A stretch of 22,292 nucleotides of DNA from a virus: positions 1-22,292 of the IMG/VR virus record IMGVR_UViG_3300006924_000218; one strand, 5' to 3'. The translations under genes were made by a program, and so were the position numbers. This document shows, in pieces, positions 19,203-22,292 of this stretch. The notes beneath the pieces are model-generated. The model saw only the letters and a program-made list of their open reading frames with translations, did not search any database and was not told where the DNA came from. The number at the start of each line of letters is the position of its first letter. Positions within the stretch are counted from its first letter, which is position 1.

Positions 19203-19430
19203 ATGACAAACGAAAATAACGGAAATAAAAAGCAAATAACCCTGTTCCCACGCGTAGACAACACACTTGACGCGATCACACACATAGAGGACGGATGTGA
19301 CAATGACATGTTCGTAGCGTCATTCCAACACCTCATAGACACGGGCATTGTATGGGGATTGCAAGGTTGGTACGGACGGACAGCCGTGAGCCTGATCAAC
19401 GCTGGTGCATGTACACGGGGTAACTCTTGA
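19203..19430 (+). CDS. Small protein of an LIDTG-W-LQGWYGRTA family I recall from phages, 75 aa
   Basis: ATG 19203 after AAAGGAAA. An Asn/Lys-rich start (MTNENNGNKKQ), a variable middle, then FQHLIDTGIVWGLQGWYGRTAV and SLINAGAC. I recall the H-LIDTG-x-x-W-x-LQGWYGR-x-A-x-x-LI-x-x-G-x-C pattern from many small phage and prophage proteins of unknown function. It is the only gene in the right part without an operator-promoter; the segment upstream has the tmRNA-like sequence instead. Confidence 0.82.
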   Translation: MTNENNGNKKQITLFPRVDNTLDAITHIEDGCDNDMFVASFQHLIDTGIVWGLQGWYGRTAVSLINAGACTRGNS

Positions 19431-19479
19431 CAAGTTTGTTAGTACCTTCTAGAGAGATTCGACTAAAACCCTCATTTAA

Positions 19480-19508
19480 ATGCCTTAAACCGTAGGTTTA
19501 CATGGCAT
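19480..19508 (+). other. Stem-loop in the gap 19431-19715
   Basis: TAAACC-GTA-GGTTTA forms a perfect inner hairpin (19486-19500), enclosed by ATGCC/GGCAT. No U-run follows, so it is more likely an RNA structure or protein site than an intrinsic terminator. Confidence 0.45.
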
Positions 19509-19515
19509 AAAAGTC

Positions 19516-19540
19516 TTGACAAATGGTATATTTATATACC
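19516..19540 (+). promoter_or_regulatory. TTGACA next to a perfect 16-bp palindrome
   Basis: TTGACA (19516-19521) is followed three bases later by GGTATAT-TT-ATATACC (19525-19540). No good -10 at 17 bp is seen. The palindrome could be an operator unrelated to the GGACA dyad. Confidence 0.35.
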
Positions 19541-19556
19541 AAATGGCATAGGAATT

Positions 19557-19599
19557 TACTTGACATTTCGATATTTGAGGATTTAATTGACATTTCGAT
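19557..19599 (+). repeat. Paired TTGACATTTCGAT repeat, site 2
   Basis: 16-mer TACTTGACATTTCGAT (19557-19572), 8-bp gap, 19-mer ATTTAATTGACATTTCGAT (19581-19599). Same order and spacing as site 3; 16 bp upstream of the operator at 19616. Confidence 0.85.
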
Positions 19600-19615
19600 A
19601 GAGTATTTTCAAGTC

Positions 19616-19679
19616 GGACAAAAAATGACCGGAAATGTAACAGAAAAGATTTGACAGATCGCTCCAAACGAATTACATT
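19616..19679 (+). promoter_or_regulatory. Operator-promoter 25, displaced operator
   Basis: GGACA-AAAAA-TGACC (19616-19630), then 20 bp to a consensus TTGACA (19651-19656); 17 bp; TACATT (19674-19679). The dyad is about two helical turns further upstream than usual (about -63). Confidence 0.75.
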
Positions 19680-19715
19680 ACTATTACATTCAAACCGAAC
19701 CAAGGAGTTCAAACA

Positions 19716-20027
19716 ATGCGTTACTCACTACAAACTAACCTCCAAGACCTCATAACCGAACTCACAGATGAGCAACTCAACCAAACGATTGAGTGGTGTA
19801 GGAGCCACAAAGAAACATTAACTCTTCCTTGGGTTGGCAGAACCATAGAGGATCTTCAATACCTCCTTATCGTGTGCTATCAAGAGCAGAAAGACAGAGA
19901 CGCGTATGACTATCTCACAAAGGATCAACTTGCAGACATGCTTGGTAACGACAATGCACATTATGTATGGGATGGAGACGATCTTCTTTACTTGGCTCAT
20001 CCCCATTGTGACGATAGAAATTACTAA
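19716..20027 (+). CDS. Hypothetical acidic protein, 103 aa
   Basis: ATG 19716 after AAGGAG. MRYSLQTNLQDLITELTDEQ and LNQTIEWCRSH, then TIEDLQYLLIVCYQEQKDRDAYDYL, and WDGDDLLYLAHPHCDD. Mostly helical and acidic; HPHCDD at the end could bind metal but no fold is recognised. It has the most elaborate upstream region in the window (paired repeat, displaced operator, consensus -35). Confidence 0.76.
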   Translation: MRYSLQTNLQDLITELTDEQLNQTIEWCRSHKETLTLPWVGRTIEDLQYLLIVCYQEQKDRDAYDYLTKDQLADMLGNDNAHYVWDGDDLLYLAHPHCDDRNY

Positions 20028-20029
20028 AC

Positions 20030-20073
20030 GGACAAATTCTGTCCTTTACAAATCAACCATACCTTGTTATATT
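20030..20073 (+). promoter_or_regulatory. Operator-promoter 26
   Basis: GGACA-AATTC-TGTCC (20030-20044); TTTACA (20045-20050); 17 bp; TATATT (20068-20073), TG upstream. Confidence 0.86.
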
Positions 20074-20106
20074 ACTAATACATTCAAACCGAACCAAGGA
20101 GTTCAC

Positions 20107-20406
20107 ATGACTAACGAAGCACTCATAAAACTATTCACATCTTCTACAAGATCAGAGAAAGGAAAGAACCATACAGGAGCGTTATCCTTCATAGGCAACA
20201 AGATCTATTCCTACAACCTCCTCATAGGAGAGTATGTAGATCGCTCAGAAGAGGGCTTTATCGGGCTACTCATTCACGATCACATGGCAACTGGCTTAGG
20301 GTTTGTATCGGCTACGACATCTCAGCATGTATCACTACTCAAGAGAGTAACTGAATATCACCCACGTATTGTACGATCTAGCGATAACAACCTCTTCAGT
20401 AAGTAA
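20107..20406 (+). CDS. Small protein of a family I believe recurs in phages, 99 aa
   Basis: ATG 20107 after AAGGAG; upstream extension through the promoter is rejected. NHTGALSFIGNKIYSYNLLIGEYVDR, then GLGFVSATTSQHVSLLKRVTEY. The pattern G-x-x-[IL]-YSY-x-x-x-I ... TTS-x-H-x-x-x-[LV] recalls small proteins common in phages and plasmids, function unknown. A C-rich tract follows the stop (20407-20432). Confidence 0.76.
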   Translation: MTNEALIKLFTSSTRSEKGKNHTGALSFIGNKIYSYNLLIGEYVDRSEEGFIGLLIHDHMATGLGFVSATTSQHVSLLKRVTEYHPRIVRSSDNNLFSK

Positions 20407-20457
20407 CCTACTCCCCTACTATACCCCCCTACACTTAACACCCGATCAGGAGATCAC

Positions 20458-20604
20458 ATGAAAACATTCATAAAAATTATTCCCTTCTTTATTCTCGCCA
20501 CATTGATGGCATGCCCTAAACGACTCAAGTCAGATCCAATCGCCACAGTCGTGGTCGTGGATGCAGAGATTGAGATCATCGACTCTAACACAATCAACCA
20601 GTAG
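20458..20604 (+). CDS. Small lipoprotein, 48 aa
   Basis: ATG 20458 after AGGAG. MKTFIKIIPFFILATLMAC is a basic start, hydrophobic core and lipobox (LMAC), so Cys19 is the likely lipidated residue; only 30 residues follow (PKRLKSDPIATVVVVDAEIE region). Small virus-encoded lipoproteins are known in lysis (Rz1-type) and superinfection exclusion; nothing here decides between these, and no spanin partner is seen nearby. Lacks its own operator and probably follows 20107 in one transcript. Confidence 0.8.
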   Translation: MKTFIKIIPFFILATLMACPKRLKSDPIATVVVVDAEIEIIDSNTINQ

Positions 20605-20613
20605 GATATACAT

Positions 20614-20847
20614 ATGAATTACGATACAGATAACACACTTTCAGCAACATGCAGAGACGCCAAAGAATTGGCTAATGAGATCTACCAAAGAGTTTATGTC
20701 CTCTACTACATCTCAGATGATGAGTTCGACTACACGGAGATCAAACCGAAGGGTGATGATCCAAATGTTTCAGTAATGCGTGAGGTTCGCCCCGATCCGA
20801 TAACTGATACAGGTTGCACAGGACTCAAGTATAACACAGTTAAATAA
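20614..20847 (+). CDS. Hypothetical acidic protein, 77 aa
   Basis: ATG 20614 after AGGATATA. MNYDTDNTLSATCRDAKELANEIYQRVY, then YISDDEFDYTEIKPKGDD and REVRPDPITDTGCTG. Acidic, with one N-terminal helix. No family recognised. Last gene before the strong terminator at 20864. Confidence 0.72.
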   Translation: MNYDTDNTLSATCRDAKELANEIYQRVYVLYYISDDEFDYTEIKPKGDDPNVSVMREVRPDPITDTGCTGLKYNTVK

Positions 20848-20863
20848 ACACTCCTTTTGTTTG

Positions 20864-20920
20864 ACCATCCGTAGGTTTTCGTTACATCCGTAACAGAGCC
20901 AATGATCGGATGGTTTTTTT
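20864..20920 (+). terminator. Rho-independent terminator with nested hairpin
   Basis: Stem ACCATCCG (20864-20871) / CGGATGGT (20907-20914), followed by an unbroken T-run to 20920. The loop contains a second perfect hairpin GTTAC-ATCC-GTAAC (20881-20894). It ends the 20107-20847 unit and isolates the promoters to the right. Confidence 0.88.
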
Positions 20921-20930
20921 TATTTTAAAT

Positions 20931-20973
20931 TACTTGACATTTCGATGAATAGAAATTTAATTGACATTTCGAT
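20931..20973 (+). repeat. Paired TTGACATTTCGAT repeat, site 3
   Basis: 16-mer TACTTGACATTTCGAT (20931-20946), 8-bp gap, 19-mer ATTTAATTGACATTTCGAT (20955-20973). Identical in layout to site 2; lies between the terminator and operator-promoter 27. Confidence 0.85.
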
Positions 20974-21005
20974 ATCATGTGATGAAAAAATCTTTTTTCC
21001 AATTC

Positions 21006-21058
21006 GGACAAATTATGTCCGTTCACGGTTCGACAGGATACGATCACCTTGTTATATT
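21006..21058 (+). promoter_or_regulatory. Operator-promoter 27, displaced operator
   Basis: GGACA-AATTA-TGTCC (21006-21020), 9 bp, TCGACA (21030-21035); 17 bp; TATATT (21053-21058), TG upstream. The dyad is about one helical turn further upstream than usual. Confidence 0.8.
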
Positions 21059-21098
21059 ATATATATGAAAACAACAAAGGAGTATTTCATGTCACAAT
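21050..21098 (+). repeat. 49-bp exact repeat, copy 1 (-10, leader, start)
   Basis: From the -10 region through AAAGGAG and the first codons (ATGTCACAAT); identical to 21732-21780. Confidence 0.9.
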
Positions 21099-21685
21099 TC
21101 ACCATCACAATATCACCCTTCAGAGCCCCATTCATGAGAGAGCGTATGATCCAGTTACAGACCGTCTGTAAGTATCGTAACGGCTACAAGTACGAATACA
21201 GCGAATATGCGTACGGTAAGCCTCATTGTGGTCGTGTCTATCGACATGAAGACAGCGATGAATCCAGAGCAGAAAAGGATCGCCACATGGCTCCCTATAT
21301 GAGAAGAGTAAAAGCAGCCTTTGAGAAAGCCGTTGTCAGGTGCAATGCACAGTATGCAGGAATATCCTACGATGATGAGGTGGTTAGACGCTATGCACCT
21401 TATAAGCAAGCCCCCAACGCCCTTATCTCTGTGATGTCTCCAAAGTGGAACCAGTATAAGGCTGATCGTCAATTCCTTTCCAATATCCTGTCAAGAATGA
21501 AGATCCAATTCGGACATTTAATGACCAGTGCCCAAACAGGCGACTATGACAAGATAGGAGACTCACTATATCGTATTCATAAAATGTTTATGAGATTGTC
21601 CTCTCTATGTCGACCTGATCACCATGTAGTAGTTTATAAAAAGAATTCAAAGGGAATCTGCCCACTACTAGCGAACAGAAGATAA
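21089..21685 (+). CDS. Hypothetical basic protein, 198 aa
   Basis: Start at ATG 21089, six bases after AAAGGAG. In-frame ATGs at 21065 (at the predicted transcription start) and 20945 (upstream of the promoter) are rejected. MSQFTITISPFRAPFMRERM, then aromatic and basic stretches (YRNGYKYEYSEYAYGKPHCG, RAEKDRHMAPYMRRVKAAFE), a helical C-terminal half (SNILSRMKIQFGHLM, YRIHKMFMRLSS). No family recognised. It contains an operator-like GGACA-N5-TGACC at 21512-21526. Its first residues match the following gene because of the shared 49-bp repeat. Confidence 0.76.
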   Translation: MSQFTITISPFRAPFMRERMIQLQTVCKYRNGYKYEYSEYAYGKPHCGRVYRHEDSDESRAEKDRHMAPYMRRVKAAFEKAVVRCNAQYAGISYDDEVVRRYAPYKQAPNALISVMSPKWNQYKADRQFLSNILSRMKIQFGHLMTSAQTGDYDKIGDSLYRIHKMFMRLSSLCRPDHHVVVYKKNSKGICPLLANRR

Positions 21686-21687
21686 AC

Positions 21688-21740
21688 GGTCAAATTCTGT
21701 CCGATAAAAGTTTGCACAACCCACTCAATAATGTTATATT
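21688..21740 (+). promoter_or_regulatory. Operator-promoter 28, displaced variant operator
   Basis: GGTCA-AATTC-TGTCC (21688-21702), 9 bp, TTGCAC (21712-21717); 17 bp; TATATT (21735-21740), TG upstream. Operator spacing equals that of operator-promoter 27. Confidence 0.77.
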
Positions 21741-21780
21741 ATATATATGAAAACAACAAAGGAGTATTTCATGTCACAAT
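21732..21780 (+). repeat. 49-bp exact repeat, copy 2 (-10, leader, start)
   Basis: Identical to 21050-21098. It indicates a recent duplication of the promoter-leader-start segment in front of an unrelated gene. Confidence 0.9.
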
Positions 21781-22067
21781 ACCATATGTCAGTAAACCAA
21801 AGAAAAGCCCACGCTCAGGCAATGAACAGAGCACTTGCAGAATCCTATGAGAGACTCATGGATCTATGCAACGAAAGGTTCGATGAGAACCACTCAGATC
21901 CAAAACTAGCAGATCTCAATCGTCGCCTCAATGAGGGAGCAACTCAGATCGAAGATCTTATCCTCTCTATATGGGATCAAGAGATGGATCAAGAAGAGCA
22001 GGAAATGGATCAAGAAGAGATCGCCCTGATGAAGGCAGAAATTGCTGAAGAGTTAGACTCTGAATAA
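21771..22067 (+). CDS. Acidic helical protein, 98 aa
   Basis: ATG 21771 after AAAGGAG (the in-frame ATG at 21747 lies at the predicted transcription start). MSQYHMSVNQRKAHAQAMNR, then helices rich in Glu/Leu (SYERLMDLCNERFDEN, LADLNRRLNEGATQIEDLIL) and a repeated acidic MDQEEQE/MDQEEIA segment. Likely a coiled coil. No family recognised; it differs from the upstream gene except for the first residues. Confidence 0.76.
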   Translation: MSQYHMSVNQRKAHAQAMNRALAESYERLMDLCNERFDENHSDPKLADLNRRLNEGATQIEDLILSIWDQEMDQEEQEMDQEEIALMKAEIAEELDSE

Positions 22068-22122
22068 CTCTCTCTATCACCTCACTATTTACTATAAACC
22101 CACTATCCAAAGGATAACCACT

Positions 22123-22292
22123 ATGACTAATAAATTCACTCTCAACCACAATCCTAATTTTATCGGTGCCTACATTGTCGTCAACAACGAAACAGGAGAG
22201 GCGACACCTTGCAGAGACTTGAGGAATGCCCTTGCTCACATTAAAGATCAAGAGAACCCTCAAAGCGTTGTCGTATCCGAACCTAAGCAGAT
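22123..22292 (+). CDS. Hypothetical protein, 3' end outside window
   Basis: ATG 22123 with AAGGAT upstream; 56 codons are visible and the frame is open at the right edge. MTNKFTLNHNPNFIGAYIVV, NNETGEATPCRDLRNALAHI, then VVVSEPK. A strand pair followed by a helix; no family recognised. It follows the 22067 stop by 55 bp without an operator-promoter, so it is probably in the same transcript. Confidence 0.65.
   Translation, partial: MTNKFTLNHNPNFIGAYIVVNNETGEATPCRDLRNALAHIKDQENPQSVVVSEPKQ

Noticed and set aside
19111-19475. A complete tmRNA gene
   Set aside because: No paired TPsiC arm, no CCA-type end and no tag reading frame are found; a conserved protein gene occupies the interval.
19523-19654. 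A 43-codon + strand frame across the paired repeat
   Set aside because: It has no ribosome site and consists of palindrome, repeats and operator; the same repeats at site 1 fall in different frames relative to each other, so the conservation is at DNA level.
4455-20973. TTGACATTTCGAT copies as ordinary promoters
   Set aside because: The TTGACA portions have no consistent -10 at 16-18 bp, and the conservation extends through TTTCGAT and upstream bases.
20945-21088. N-terminal extension of the 21089 gene
   Set aside because: It would be encoded by the paired repeat, operator and promoter; the AAAGGAG at 21076-21082 fits ATG 21089.
4694-21740. CRISPR array or integron attC array
   Set aside because: The repeats are promoters followed by genes, with irregular spacing of about 220 to 1400 bp; no cas genes or integrase are seen.
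4694-21740. GGACA-N5-TGTCC read as small intrinsic terminators
   Set aside because: The stem is only 5 bp with an AT-rich loop and no real U-run, and a promoter follows at a fixed distance.

Overview
The window (about 38-40% G+C by eye) falls into two parts. Positions 1-3758 look like an ordinary bacterial neighbourhood: an unrecognised gene cut by the left edge, a mannose-6-phosphate-isomerase-type cupin, a secreted acidic protein ending in a MYXO-CTERM-like sorting tail, a convergent cytosine-deaminase-like amidohydrolase, and a trypsin-like lipoprotein protease. The MYXO-CTERM-like tail points to a host in or near Myxococcota (former Deltaproteobacteria). That is an inference from one motif. 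No rRNA, tRNA, integrase or transposase is visible.

From about 3727 to the right edge the character changes. About 50 small genes, all on the + strand, are packed with overlaps and ATGA or ATGCRAATAG junctions. There are no structural, packaging or DNA-replication genes. This resembles the early or host-takeover region of a large virus, or a related mobile element. At least 28 of the genes are divergent copies of one small SH3/KOW-like barrel family (M-x-[IV]-G-[DT]-L-V ... G-[IV]-[IV] ... W ... L-E-V-[LI]). Among them sit a VWA-domain metallopeptidase-like protein (12917-14155) with a partner MoxR-type AAA+ ATPase (15171-16226), a two-zinc-knuckle protein, a zinc-ribbon protein, a tiny basic protein, a 34-residue membrane protein, a 48-residue lipoprotein and several small families I believe recur in phages.

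The region is organised by one repeated regulatory cassette. Twenty-eight times, a 15-bp dyad GGACA-N5-TGTCC (or a variant) lies beside a sigma70-type promoter, usually directly against a weak TTTACA -35 and 16-17 bp before a TATATT -10. Most copies are centred near -42, and three are displaced by roughly one or two helical turns. A short A-rich leader and an AAGGAG/CGGAGG ribosome site follow. This implies one regulator controlling nearly the whole region, more likely an activator than a repressor. A second element, a pair of exact 16- and 19-bp repeats built on TTGACATTTCGAT, marks the start of the array (4455-4505) and two right-hand promoters (19557-19599, 20931-20973).

Within operons the SH3-like genes are joined by a dual-use junction. 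About 20 bp encodes the C-terminus LEVLCK/E* of one protein, the Shine-Dalgarno site, and the first residues M-Q/R-I-G of the next, always with a 10-nt overlap. Operators are used the same way: in ten cases the stop codon of the upstream gene lies inside the operator or the adjoining -35. The most promising candidate for an undescribed system is this modular, operator-tagged array of diversified small barrel proteins.
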